Below are positions 1 through 8,000 of a stretch of 64,000 nt of DNA, piece by piece. The translations under genes and the position numbers were made by a program. Numbering within the stretch: position 1 is the stretch's first letter; each line of letters starts with the position of its first letter. The DNA comes from Aerophototrophica crusticola (GTDB taxonomy: Bacteria; Pseudomonadota; Alphaproteobacteria; Azospirillales; Azospirillaceae). Location: positions 1 to 64,000 of the forward strand of contig MOEB01000026.1 in assembly GCA_001939945.1 (NCBI GenBank). The letters are read 5' to 3'. The notes under the pieces were generated by a model, which did not search any database, was not told the DNA's origin, and worked only from the letters and a program-made list of their open reading frames with translations.

Positions 1-537
1 GGGCGGGGCAGGGGGGGCGGCCGCGGCGGCAGCCTCGGCGGCCACGGCGGCGGCCATGGCGGCGGCCGTCACCGGCTCGAAAAGCTGGTCCGGGTCGTTC
101 TCGGCGGGGGCAGGTTCCGGCTCCGGCGCGGGTGCGGGGGTGGCCGCCTTCGGCAGCTCGCGCCCCTCGGCCATGGCGTTCAGCCGCTTGATCAGGTCCT
201 CGTCGGTGCCCGGGGGCTCCGCCTCGGTCTGTTCCAGGACCGACAGGATCGCCTTGATCGTGTCCAGCGATTCCAGGATCAGCGACACGGCATAGGGGCT
301 GACCTCCAGCTCCCCGTCGCGGAAGCGGCCCAGCACGTTCTCGGCGGCGTGGGCCACCGACTCGAGCCTGGGCAGCCCCAAGAACCCGCAGGTGCCCTTG
401 ATGGTATGCACCAGCCGGAAAATGTTGCTGAGCAGCCCCGGGTCGTTGGGGTTCTGTTCCAGCCTCACCAGCTCCACGTCGAGGACCGCGAGGTTCTCGT
501 TGGTCTCCGTGAGGAATTCACTCAGCAGGTCATCCAT
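1..537 (-). CDS. cheA: Chemotaxis histidine kinase CheA, N-terminal part (cut by window edge)
   Basis: This is the 5' end of a CheA-type kinase, which passes phosphate from its P1 domain to CheY and CheB in the cytoplasmic chemotaxis complex. The start is the ATG read from 537. Residues 1-105 form an Hpt/P1 domain with the phospho-acceptor His44 in the motif HTIKGTCGFLG. An acidic and proline/alanine-rich linker follows from about residue 125 and becomes a poly-Ala run at the window edge. The kinase, dimerisation and CheW-like domains would lie beyond base 1, so a hybrid Hpt kinase other than CheA cannot be fully excluded. The neighbouring gene on the same strand, 320 bases upstream, is chpT. 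Confidence 0.85.
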   Translation of the reverse strand, partial: MDDLLSEFLTETNENLAVLDVELVRLEQNPNDPGLLSNIFRLVHTIKGTCGFLGLPRLESVAHAAENVLGRFRDGELEVSPYAVSLILESLDTIKAILSVLEQTEAEPPGTDEDLIKRLNAMAEGRELPKAATPAPAPEPEPAPAENDPDQLFEPVTAAAMAAAVAAEAAAAAAPPAPP

Positions 538-857
538 GGTCCCTCGCCCCGTCACGGGATAGTCTGGCGCCGCGAACACACATCAAGACGGCTGGACCGG
601 GACCCCCATGGCCCCCATCCAGCCAGCCGGACGATGGCAGTCTGGCGGTATTGTCTTAAATCCGCCTTACCACGATCGAATTGATGGCGCGGCCTGTCCT
701 CCCTGGCAAGGGGGAGCATACCTTTTTCGAGAGGGGCAGGACTATCCCTTTCGAGCGGACATCCGGGTTCGTTCGGTCAGGTGTCAAATCCGGGGCGGAC
801 ACACACGGGCCAGGCGCCTGCCCGCACGAGTGCGGGGGCGGGGGAAACTTGCCGGGT
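538..857. other. Intergenic region between chpT and cheA
   Basis: These 320 bases contain no convincing gene. A short palindrome, CCCGCA-CGAG-TGCGGG, sits near 822-837 just after the chpT stop and may be a weak terminator or an mRNA end, although no T run follows it on the minus strand. The rest probably holds the cheA promoter. Two similar CTTTTTCGAG and CTTTCGAG stretches near 732-757 are visible, but no function can be assigned to them. Confidence 0.4.
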
Positions 858-1478
858 TCAGGCCTGGGCGATGGCCAGGGTGAAGCGGCCCTCCGCCTCC
901 TCGCCCAGGGCCAGGGTGAAGCCATAGGCCAGGGCCATCCGCGCGGCCACATGGGCCACGATGCCGCGGGGGGTCAGCTCCGCGTCGGGCTGGTCACCGC
1001 CCAAGGCGACTCGCACCTCCGGCCGCAGCGCGGCACCGGTGCCCTGGGCGGCCAGGGTCAGCCGGCCGGCATCGCCGTCCACCCGCAGGCTGCCGCCCCG
1101 GGGCAGGCCTTCCTCCGCCAGCACGCCGGCGGCCAGCAGCAGCTTGAAGAAGCCCGGCGGGGCGGTGGGCAGCGTGGCGGTCCAGGACAGGGCCACCTTC
1201 CCGCCGCGGAACCAGCCCTCCAGCACGGCCCGCGCGTCCGCGGCACTGATTCCGTCCTGGCCGCCCGCGGCCCCGAAGGCCAGGCGGAACAGCTTCAGCC
1301 GCTTGGCGGCGGCATCCGCGCTGTCGGCGATGAGGTCCAGCGCCTCCCCGCCGTCGGCGAGGCCCGTCTCCTCGATCAGCTCCACGCCGTTGTTGATGGC
1401 GCCCACCGGACTGACCAGGTCATGGCAGAGGCGGGAGCACAAAAGCTCCACGGCGCGGACGGACAGTGTCACCGGCAT
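858..1478 (-). CDS. chpT: Histidine phosphotransferase ChpT
   Basis: ChpT carries phosphate from the hybrid kinase CckA to the response regulators CtrA and CpdR, and so helps control the cell cycle and motility in alphaproteobacteria. The 206-residue product has the family signature SRLCHDLVSPVGAINNG near the N terminus, with phospho-acceptor His19. The rest resembles the degenerate Bergerat-like C-terminal domain that has lost ATP binding. The start at 1478 was chosen because the signature begins a few residues after it; longer open frames upstream have no family similarity. It lies upstream of cheA on the same strand, which would fit CtrA-phosphorelay control of motility (inference). Confidence 0.85.
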   Translation of the reverse strand: MPVTLSVRAVELLCSRLCHDLVSPVGAINNGVELIEETGLADGGEALDLIADSADAAAKRLKLFRLAFGAAGGQDGISAADARAVLEGWFRGGKVALSWTATLPTAPPGFFKLLLAAGVLAEEGLPRGGSLRVDGDAGRLTLAAQGTGAALRPEVRVALGGDQPDAELTPRGIVAHVAARMALAYGFTLALGEEAEGRFTLAIAQA

Positions 1479-1608
1479 TCCCCCGACTCCCGAGTTTTCT
1501 TGGCCGAAGCCACCCTGGCGCCCAATGGCACGGAAGGGTAGCATTGGTTTCCGTAACAAATGGTGAATGGTTTCCATCCCGGAACCAAGTGCATCGGAAG
1601 GCCGCCCC

Positions 1609-1797
1609 ATGGATGACACGCTGGTACCCGGCGCCATCGTGCGCCACCCCGGCCAGCCGGATTGGGGCCTGGGCCAGGTCCAGTCGGTGGTGGGCAACCG
1701 GGTCACGGTGAATTTCGAGCATGCCGGCAAGCTGCTGATCAACGCCGCGGTGGTCAGCCTGTCCGTGGTGGACGAAGACGACCCGGCGCTGCGCTGA
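1609..1797 (+). CDS. DUF3553 domain protein
   Basis: A small soluble protein of 62 residues that looks like a DUF3553 member: the order GAIVRHPGQPDWGLGQVQSV followed by a beta-rich NFEHAGKLL segment is typical of that family. The fold suggests a small beta barrel like the CarD/UvrD-C-terminal type, but the function is unknown. The ATG at 1609 is preceded by GGAAG at 1596-1600 with good spacing and is preferred over a longer frame starting at 1567. It is transcribed divergently from chpT. Confidence 0.65.
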   Translation: MDDTLVPGAIVRHPGQPDWGLGQVQSVVGNRVTVNFEHAGKLLINAAVVSLSVVDEDDPALR

Positions 1798-1830
1798 GGG
1801 AAAGATACTCAGGCCCCCGGCTGCGGGCGC

Positions 1831-2889
1831 CTAACCCTCATAGGGGTGGGTGTGGCCCTTGGGGTCGGTGACGGTCCAGGCGCCGTCGGCCCCCGGCTCC
1901 AGATATCCCGGCCCGATGGGCACCTTGCCGTGGCCGCCGGGGATGTCCAGCACATAGGTGGGCTGGCACAGGCCCGACAGGTTGCCCCGCAGCGCCCGCA
2001 TCAGCTCCTGGCCCCGCGCCACCGACGTACGGAAATGGCCGGTGCCCAGGGCCAGGTCGCCCTGGTGCAGGTAGTGGGGCTTCACCCGCGCCGACGCCAG
2101 GGTGCGGAAGGTCTTCGCCAGGGTCTCCACGTCGTCGTTCACCCCGCGCAGCAGCACCGTCTGGGCCAGCATGGGGATGCCCGCGTCCACCAGCCGCCCG
2201 CAGGCCGCCCGGGCCTCCGCCGTCATCTCCTTCCAGTGGTTGGAGTGCAGCATGATCCAGGTGGGGGCCCGCTCCCCCCGCAGGGCGCGCACCATCTCGT
2301 CCGTCACCCGGCCCGGGTCCACCACGGGCACGCGGGTATGGATTCGCACCAGCCCCACATGGGAGATGTCGTTCAGCCGGCCGATGATCTCCTGGAGGCG
2401 CCGCGGCGACAGGATCAGCGGGTCGCCGCCGGTCAGGATGACCTCCCACACCTCCTCATGCCCGGCGATATAGGCCAGGGCCGCGTCCAGCTCCGCCGGG
2501 TCCAGGGCCTCTGACCCCGGGCCCACCATCTCCCGCCGGAAACAGAAGCGGCAATAGACCGGGCAGGCATGCACCGGCTTCAGCAGCACCCGGTCCTTGT
2601 AGCGGTGGGTGATGCCCTTGACGGGGGTGAAGGGTTCGTCGCCGATGGGGTCCGCCCGCTCCTCCGGCCGCACCTCCAGCTCCCGCGCGTCGGGGATGAA
2701 CTGGGCGGCGATGGGGTCGCGCGGGTCGGTCGGGTCCACCAGCTCCGCCATGTCCGGCGTCACCGCCACGGCGAAGCGCTGGGCCACCGCCTCCAGCGCC
2801 GACAGGGCTTCCGGCTGGACAAGGCCGGCCGCCGCCAGGTCGGCGGGGCGGCGCAGGGTCTTCACTTGCTTGATCGGGTCACGCGGCAT
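1831..2889 (-). CDS. Lysine 2,3-aminomutase-like radical SAM protein (KamA/EpmB family)
   Basis: A 352-residue radical S-adenosylmethionine enzyme of the lysine 2,3-aminomutase family. The iron-sulfur motif CPVYCRFC gives Cys109, Cys113 and Cys116. It is followed by LTGGDPL, the SAM-binding GGDP element, and by the family motifs MLHSNH and QTVLLRGVND that line the PLP and substrate site. Members either make free beta-lysine (KamA) or isomerise lysine for attachment to elongation factor P (EpmB). The short length without the KamA C-terminal extension favours the EpmB-like group, but no epmA or efp gene is present in the window. The start ATG at 2889 agrees with the usual N terminus. Confidence 0.8.
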   Translation of the reverse strand: MPRDPIKQVKTLRRPADLAAAGLVQPEALSALEAVAQRFAVAVTPDMAELVDPTDPRDPIAAQFIPDARELEVRPEERADPIGDEPFTPVKGITHRYKDRVLLKPVHACPVYCRFCFRREMVGPGSEALDPAELDAALAYIAGHEEVWEVILTGGDPLILSPRRLQEIIGRLNDISHVGLVRIHTRVPVVDPGRVTDEMVRALRGERAPTWIMLHSNHWKEMTAEARAACGRLVDAGIPMLAQTVLLRGVNDDVETLAKTFRTLASARVKPHYLHQGDLALGTGHFRTSVARGQELMRALRGNLSGLCQPTYVLDIPGGHGKVPIGPGYLEPGADGAWTVTDPKGHTHPYEG

Positions 2890-2956
2890 GATGGGGCGGA
2901 TAGGTCGGCCGCCGAAGCGGCCCTGTCAAGGCTCCTCACCCCATGCCAGCCATAAC

Positions 2957-2992
2957 GACAAAGCCCCGCCGCGGGTGATCCGGGCGGGGCAG
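2957..2992 (-). terminator. Rho-independent terminator after the spore-coat-U-like gene
   Basis: On the minus strand the sequence folds as GCCCCGCC with GGCGGGGC and then runs into CTTTG. It lies just downstream of the stop at 3025 and before the next minus-strand gene. Confidence 0.6.
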
Positions 2993-3024
2993 TCGTCGGG
3001 AGAACCGATGGGAATGCGAAGGCC

Positions 3025-3492
3025 TTACTTGGCGGCGATGGTGACCGTCAGTGTGTCGGCATAGTCGCCGGCGATGCGGGAGGCGGAGGCCGGGACCGTC
3101 ACGGTCAGGCTGGACTGCTTGCCGAACTGGGCGGTGGCGCGGGCCACGACCAGGTTGGCGGTCGGGTTGCCGGCCTGGTTGTCGTAGGCCAGGGTGTAGG
3201 CCACGGGCACGCTGCCGGAGGCATTGCTGGTCAGGGCCTTGTTGGCGGAGGCCACGGTGATGTTGTAGCCGGTCCCGGAATTGCAGGTCTCCACCACCCG
3301 GCCGACCTCACGGTTGCTCTCGCCGTTCACCAGGTTCAGGGACTGGTTCATGTCCTGGACCTGGATGGTGCAGCTCTGGGCGACGGAGCCGCGGAGCTGG
3401 ATGGTGCCGGTGGCGGACTGGGCCAGGGCGGGGGCGGAAGCCAGGGCGGCGAGGGCGACGGCGGCGGCGAGGGTGGCGGCGATCTTGGTCAT
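3025..3492 (-). CDS. Secreted spore-coat-U-like (SCPU) protein, copy 1
   Basis: A 155-residue secreted protein resembling the SCPU/Csu pilin-type domain. Residues 1-25 form a clear signal peptide ending in ALA-Q. The mature part has two cysteines, Cys41 in SCTIQV and Cys70 in ETCNSG, placed as in a disulfide-bonded pilin-like fold. It closes with a GDYADTLTVTI strand typical of SCPU domains. Two paralogues with the same layout lie at 51483-51950 and 52170-52646. No usher or chaperone gene is nearby, so it could be a stand-alone secreted protein rather than a pilus subunit. The ATG at 3492 starts the signal peptide. Four palindromic sites lie 143-202 bases upstream. Confidence 0.65.
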   Translation of the reverse strand: MTKIAATLAAAVALAALASAPALAQSATGTIQLRGSVAQSCTIQVQDMNQSLNLVNGESNREVGRVVETCNSGTGYNITVASANKALTSNASGSVPVAYTLAYDNQAGNPTANLVVARATAQFGKQSSLTVTVPASASRIAGDYADTLTVTIAAK

Positions 3493-3634
3493 CTGTCTCT
3501 CCATCGGTTCGGCGTTTGCGCCTTTGCCGAGGAAGGTTTGCAGGCCCTGTGCCAAAGGGGTAGGGGTGGGCTCCCGTCAGCTAAGTTGTTGGAAATGCTT
3601 GGGATGAAGGGGTTGGTCGCCTAGGGTTGAGACG

Positions 3635-3694
3635 TTGCATTTCGCAAGGGATTGCAAAATGCAATTTGCAGAGTGCATGTGTTGCATTCTGCAA
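3635..3694. promoter_or_regulatory. Array of four TTGCA-N3-TGCAA palindromes
   Basis: Four 13-base copies start at 3635, 3652, 3666 and 3682: TTGCA-TTT-CGCAA, TTGCA-AAA-TGCAA, TTGCA-GAG-TGCAT and TTGCA-TTC-TGCAA. The second and fourth are perfect palindromes. Their spacing of 17, 14 and 16 bases suggests cooperative binding of a dimeric regulator. They lie upstream of the SCPU-like gene starting at 3492, and related copies lie in front of both paralogues near 52 kb. The regulator is unknown; the operator role is inferred. Confidence 0.6.
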
Positions 3695-3703
3695 GATGCT
3701 GGT

Positions 3704-4224
3704 TGTCAGCCCGGGCGTGACCCGGGACCCTTGAGAAAGCGGACATGCCAAGGGGCGGTAGCGGGCCATCTTGTGGGCGCCGGCGCGGTGGTCAGGGGGC
3801 TTATGAACGCAGAGGACACAGTTGGCCGCAGAGGACGCAGAGGGGAGACCAACCTAGGGGAACAGTGATGACGGTGATGGCCAGGGATGACGGTGATGGG
3901 TTCGGCTTGTAATCGGCGTGGTGCCCGGATGTCGGCGTGAACCATCATCGGCCTGCGGCGCACTGTTATAGTTGCCATGGCAAGCAAAGCCCAACGGCAG
4001 GGCCGCACCGACAGCCTCCGTGTCCTCTGCGGCCATCTGCGTCCTCTGCGTTCCCCGAACAGGCCAGTCACTGGTGCGAAGAATCGGGAAGCAGCGACGC
4101 ATCACTGTCATCCCTGGCCATCCCTGTCATCACCGTTCCCGTAAGTTTCCCCGGGCTGCCCGTTGGGCTTCCGGTGCCCTGCACGACCCGATCCCGAGGG
4201 CCCCGGGTCAAGCCCGGGGTGACA
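3704..4224. repeat. Cluster of three interleaved imperfect inverted repeats
   Basis: Three pairs of inverted arms share this gene-free stretch. Pair C is 3704-3730 with 4198-4224, the CCCGGGCTTGACCCGGG type, 3 mismatches in 27. Pair A is 3805-3837 with 4021-4053, built on GCAGAGGAC units, 3 mismatches in 33. Pair B is 3865-3898 with 4100-4133, built on GATGACGGTGATGG units, 3 mismatches in 34. Arms A and B cross each other, so they cannot form one simple cruciform. No transposase gene is present. The whole 3493-4299 interval has no believable coding sequence. Confidence 0.65.
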
Positions 4225-4242
4225 GCAAGTGCTTGGCAGGAA

Positions 4243-4280
4243 ACAAAAAGGGCGCCGGCGAGCCTCCCCGCCGGCGCCCC
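4243..4280 (-). terminator. Terminator of the gamma-glutamyltransferase gene
   Basis: Read on the minus strand, GGGCGCCGGC pairs with GCCGGCGCCC and is followed by TTTTTG. The hairpin lies directly after the stop at 4300. Confidence 0.75.
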
Positions 4281-4299
4281 CTCCTGGCAACGTCCGTCC

Positions 4300-6060
4300 T
4301 CAGAACCCGGCCGCGTGCCCGTCCACCCGCATCTCGGTGCCGCCGCGGTAGACGCCGTTGGCGTGGTCGCGTTGGATGGCCTCGTAGCTGCCGTAATGGG
4401 TGCCGGGCTTGTAGATCGCGTTGTGGCCGCGGCGCTTCAGCTCCTCCAGCACCGACGGGGCGATGCCCTGCTCCAGGAACAGGGTGCCCACCCCCTCCGC
4501 CGGGGCGCCGGTTGGCTCGGCGCTGCCGTCATGCTGCCAGCGGGCGGCGTCGCCCGCCTCCTGCACGTTCATGCCGAAGTCGATCATGTTGACCAGCACT
4601 TGGACATGGCCCTGGGGCTGCATCGCCCCGCCCATCACGCCATAGGCCAGCCAAGGCTTGCCGTCCTTGGTCACGAAGCCGGGGATGATGGTGTGGAAGG
4701 GCCGCTTGCCGGGCGCATAGACATTGGGGTGCTGCGGGTTCAGGGCGAACTGCTCCCCCCGGTCCTGCAACATGAAGCCCAGCCCGTCCGGCACCAGCCC
4801 GCTGCCCATGCCGCGGTAGTTGGACTGGATCAGCGCCACCATCATCCCGTCCTTGTCGGCGGTGGACAGGAAGATGGTGTCATGGCTTTCCGGCATCTTG
4901 CCGGGGTCGGGCGTGCCGGCCTTGGCCATGTCGATCAGCGGCCGCCGCTCGTTGGCATAGTCCTTGGAGATCAGGCGCTGGAGCGGGACCTTCACGAACT
5001 CCGGGTCGGCGTACCAGCGGGACCGGTCGGCGAAGGCCAGCTTCTTCGCCTCCACCATCACATGCACAAAGTCGGCGCTGTTGTGGCCCATGGCCTTCAG
5101 GTCATAGCCCTCCAGCAGGTTCAGCATCTGCAGCGTGGCGATGCCCTGGCCGTTGGGCGGGATCTGCCAGACGTCGTAGCCGCGATAGTTGGTGCTGACC
5201 GGCTCCACCCAGGTGCTGGTGTGGTCGGCGAAGTCCTCGAACCGCAGGGGCCCGCCGATCCGCTTCATGTAGGCGTCGACGGTCTTCGCCACCTCGCCCT
5301 TGTAGAAGGCATCACGCCCGCCCTTGGCGATCAGGGAATAGGTGCGGGCCAGGTCTGGGTTGCGGAAGACGCGGCCCGCCTCCGGCATCCGGCCGTCGGG
5401 CAGGTAGGTCTTCTTTAGGTTCTCCACCTCCTCCACGTCCTTCTGCTCCAGCAGGCGCTTGATGTTGCGCGCCATGCCCTGGCCGATGAAGGGGGACAGG
5501 GGGAAGCCGTCCTGGGCATAGGCGATGGCGGGGGCCAGCACCTTGTCCATGGGCAGCTTGCCGAACTTCTTGTGCAGGTCGAACCAGCCGCCAACGGCGC
5601 CCGGCACGGTCACCGACAGGGACCCGAAGCTGGGGATGGCGTCCCGGTCCGCCAGACGCTGGCGGAGCTGTTCCAGCGTCTGCCCCTTGGGCGCGCGGCC
5701 AGAGGCGTTCAGGCCGTACAGCTTGTTGGTCTTGGGGTCCCAGACCAGGGCGAACAGGTCGCCGCCCACCCCGCTGCCCGTGGGCTCCACCAAGCCCAGC
5801 ATGGCGTTGGCGGCGATGGCTGCGTCCGCGGCGCTACCGCCCTGTTGCAGGATGGTCACCGCCACCTGGGTGGCCAGGGGCTGGCTGGTGGCCGCCATGC
5901 CGTTCTTGGCGATCACCTCCGACCGGCCGGCGAAGTTTGCGCCCACCAGCCGGTCGCCGCGGCCGGGTTGGGGGTTGGTGTCCGCCGCGGCGACGGTTTC
6001 TGTCATCAGCGGCATGGCCGCCACCGCTGCCACCAGCAGCGCTCCCAGCGTCTTGCGCAT
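4300..6060 (-). CDS. Gamma-glutamyltransferase family protein
   Basis: An exported Ntn-hydrolase precursor of 586 residues, of the family that cleaves gamma-glutamyl bonds of glutathione and related peptides in the periplasm. A signal peptide covers about residues 1-25. The likely autocatalytic nucleophile is Thr395 in HDTIFLSTADKDG, which aligns with the TTHYSVVDKDG segment of classical enzymes. Other family motifs are GSGVGGD near residue 97, the GSGLVPDGLGF loop and GGAMQPQGH. The Asp-Thr-Ile version of the active-site motif and the ALIQSNYRG segment are more like the YwrD subgroup than E. coli Ggt, so the true substrate is uncertain. The start at 6060 was chosen because the signal peptide begins there. 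Confidence 0.85.
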   Translation of the reverse strand: MRKTLGALLVAAVAAMPLMTETVAAADTNPQPGRGDRLVGANFAGRSEVIAKNGMAATSQPLATQVAVTILQQGGSAADAAIAANAMLGLVEPTGSGVGGDLFALVWDPKTNKLYGLNASGRAPKGQTLEQLRQRLADRDAIPSFGSLSVTVPGAVGGWFDLHKKFGKLPMDKVLAPAIAYAQDGFPLSPFIGQGMARNIKRLLEQKDVEEVENLKKTYLPDGRMPEAGRVFRNPDLARTYSLIAKGGRDAFYKGEVAKTVDAYMKRIGGPLRFEDFADHTSTWVEPVSTNYRGYDVWQIPPNGQGIATLQMLNLLEGYDLKAMGHNSADFVHVMVEAKKLAFADRSRWYADPEFVKVPLQRLISKDYANERRPLIDMAKAGTPDPGKMPESHDTIFLSTADKDGMMVALIQSNYRGMGSGLVPDGLGFMLQDRGEQFALNPQHPNVYAPGKRPFHTIIPGFVTKDGKPWLAYGVMGGAMQPQGHVQVLVNMIDFGMNVQEAGDAARWQHDGSAEPTGAPAEGVGTLFLEQGIAPSVLEELKRRGHNAIYKPGTHYGSYEAIQRDHANGVYRGGTEMRVDGHAAGF

Positions 6061-6236
6061 CCGTCCTTGGCCTTCCCTGGCATCGGCTTGTCGTTCTTCC
6101 CTCAAGGCGGTGCCCCGCCTCCTCCCCGACCATCTAATGCCAAGCGCATGCTTCGGCAACAAAGCGATGCCGGGCTGGCGGCGTGGCCGCTGGGAATGCT
6201 AGGACGGGGCAGCTTTCCCGCAATAAAGGTGCATCC

Positions 6237-7097
6237 ATGCAGGTCGCGGTCAACGGCATCCGGCTCTGGTTCGACGTGGAGGGCCCCGGCCTGGTGCCGG
6301 ACGGGGAAGGGATGCGCCAACGCCCCACCCTGGTGCTGCTGCATGGCGGCCCGGGCTTCGACCATGCCACCTTCAAGCCGGCCTTCGGCGCCCTGGCCGA
6401 CACGGCGCAGGTGATCTACCTGGACCACCGGGGGCAGGGGCGCAGCGGGGGCGAGGACCGCTCCACCTGGACCCTGGCCCAATGGGCGGACGACGTGCGC
6501 GCCTTCTGCGACGCGCTGGGGATCGAGAAGCCGGTGGTCCTGGGCAACAGCTTCGGCGGCTTCGTCGCCCAGGAATATCTCCGCCGCCACCCGGACCATG
6601 CGGCGGGCGTGATCCTCTCCTCCACCGCCGCCCGCATGTGCCCCGACCTGATCGCCGCCGCCTTTGAACGCCGCGGCGGCCCGGCCGTGCGCGATGCGGC
6701 CATGGATTTCTGGAACGATGTGCGGGCAGAGAAGGTGGAAGCCTTCAGCCGTACCTGCATGCCCTACTACACGGCGCAGCAGCCCGCCGACGGCGTCCCC
6801 GGCCGCCGCCGCTCCCTCCAGAAGCCGGAGGTGCTGGAGCATTTCAGCGGCCGGGGTGGGGAGATGTGGCAGATGGACTTCCGCGACAGCCTTCGCGGCA
6901 CAAGGGTGCCGGTCCTGGTTCTGGCCGGCGATTTGGACCCCATCACCCCCTGGGAATGCGCGGAGGAGCTAGTGGCCCACCTGCCGCCCCACCTCACCAC
7001 CTACCACCGCGTCCCCCATTGCGGCCACGGCCTCTGGCGCGACGACCCGGACGGCTGCTTCGCCGTGATCCGGTCGTTCCTGGACAAGGTGGCATGA
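6237..7097 (+). CDS. Alpha/beta hydrolase (proline iminopeptidase-like)
   Basis: A 286-residue cytoplasmic alpha/beta hydrolase. The oxyanion motif HGGPG is at 36-40, the nucleophile elbow GNSFGG gives Ser105, the acid is probably Asp234 in GDLDPITP, and the base is His264 in HCGHG. HGGPG plus DHRGQGRS resembles the proline iminopeptidase (S33) group, but many esterases share this pattern, so the substrate is not known. The ATG at 6237 is used because the first beta strand begins right after it. It is transcribed divergently from the gamma-glutamyltransferase gene. Confidence 0.75.
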   Translation: MQVAVNGIRLWFDVEGPGLVPDGEGMRQRPTLVLLHGGPGFDHATFKPAFGALADTAQVIYLDHRGQGRSGGEDRSTWTLAQWADDVRAFCDALGIEKPVVLGNSFGGFVAQEYLRRHPDHAAGVILSSTAARMCPDLIAAAFERRGGPAVRDAAMDFWNDVRAEKVEAFSRTCMPYYTAQQPADGVPGRRRSLQKPEVLEHFSGRGGEMWQMDFRDSLRGTRVPVLVLAGDLDPITPWECAEELVAHLPPHLTTYHRVPHCGHGLWRDDPDGCFAVIRSFLDKVA

Positions 7098-7149
7098 GCC
7101 GGGGAAGGAACCGGCTCCAGTGGACAGGTGTCCTAGGCCATGACATGCT

Positions 7150-7184
7150 GGGCCCGCCGCGCTTTCCGGGCGCGGCGGGTCTTG
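7150..7184 (+). terminator. Possible terminator of the alpha/beta hydrolase gene
   Basis: CCCGCCGCGC pairs with GCGCGGCGGG around a short TTTCCG loop and is followed only by TCTT. The stem is strong but the T run is weak. Confidence 0.5.
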
Positions 7185-7221
7185 GACATGGTGAATGGCA
7201 GGAAGCCTAGGGAGATCGGCG

Positions 7222-7360
7222 CTTAAGGTGACACAATTCGAACCGCGTCACCTTTGTCTCCTTAAGCGCAAATTCCTATATCGCCCAAGTGCTTGGAAGG
7301 TGACACGCGTCACCTTAAGCGTCGCGTTAAGGTCACCTTACGTCACCTTAAGGTCGCCTT
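7222..7360. repeat. Cluster of AAGGTGAC/GTCACCTT repeats
   Basis: Six copies of the octamer GTCACCTT or its complement occur at 7225, 7247, 7297, 7309, 7332 and 7342, several extended to GTCACCTTAAG. They include the inverted pair AAGGTGAC-ACGC-GTCACCTT at 7297-7316 and the palindromes AAGGTCACCTT (7329-7339) and AAGGTCGCCTT (7350-7360). The stretch lies between the 3' ends of two convergent genes and is visibly poorer in GC than its surroundings. Its function is unknown. Confidence 0.7.
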
Positions 7361-7367
7361 TGGTCAC

Positions 7368-8000
7368 TCACCGCATGCCGACGGCCATGGGGACGCTGCT
7401 GTTGAATGCCTCGATCTCGCTGGCAAGCCTTTGGACATCAGGCAAGGTCGATATCCTAAGGTATGCCAAGTGCTCGGCCATCGCCGCGGTCAGGTCCCAG
7501 GGGCCAAGCACCTCCTGCAAGAAGGGCCGGGCAGCCCGGATTTGCAGGAAGTCGCCATGCAGGTCCTGGGCGATGAAGGTACCGGCCTCGTCCAGGTAAA
7601 TCCGTGATGACAGCTGGAATCGCCCGTGCAGGGCGTCGGCCAGCGCTTCTGTTGTCGGGTATCGGTAAACCACGTCGTGGGCCGGCTCGGTTGGCACGCA
7701 GCCAATGCAGTAGATCGCGTCGATGCCCCTGGCCCGCAACGCCGCGAACAGCCCTCGCAGGTGATTGTGGATATTGCTGTCTGACAGGGGCAGAACCACT
7801 TGGCCCGACGGCATGCCCGGCAGGCGGGTCATGTCGACCTCATCTGACGGGCTCTCCAGGAGTGGATAGGGCCGCAGCCCCTCGACCCGTTCGGCCAGGG
7901 CTATCGGCATGGGACAGGCCGTGATGCCGAGGGAAGCCGCCTCGGCCGACCCCAGCAGATCGCCAAGCCAGAACGGGATGGCCAGGTCGGACATGGTCAC
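7368..8000 (-). CDS. Hypothetical protein coupled to asmA
   Basis: A 210-residue protein that I do not recognise. It has no signal peptide or membrane segment. Visible elements are an N-terminal FWLGDLLG, a central Cys pair in YCIGCVP near residue 100, and an alpha/beta-like composition. The GTG at 8000 overlaps the stop of the upstream AsmA gene as GTGA and has GGGAAG six bases before it, so the two genes look translationally coupled. An ATG at 7994 is an alternative start. It could be a partner of the AsmA-like protein or an unrelated passenger. Confidence 0.6.
   Translation of the reverse strand: MTMSDLAIPFWLGDLLGSAEAASLGITACPMPIALAERVEGLRPYPLLESPSDEVDMTRLPGMPSGQVVLPLSDSNIHNHLRGLFAALRARGIDAIYCIGCVPTEPAHDVVYRYPTTEALADALHGRFQLSSRIYLDEAGTFIAQDLHGDFLQIRAARPFLQEVLGPWDLTAAMAEHLAYLRISTLPDVQRLASEIEAFNSSVPMAVGMR

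Noticed and set aside
3704-4224. Insertion sequence or MITE
   Set aside because: No transposase, no target-site duplication that I could see, and the arms interleave rather than lie at two ends.
7222-7360. CRISPR array or plasmid iterons
   Set aside because: The repeat unit is only 8-11 bases, occurs in both orientations and has irregular spacing; no cas or rep gene is nearby.
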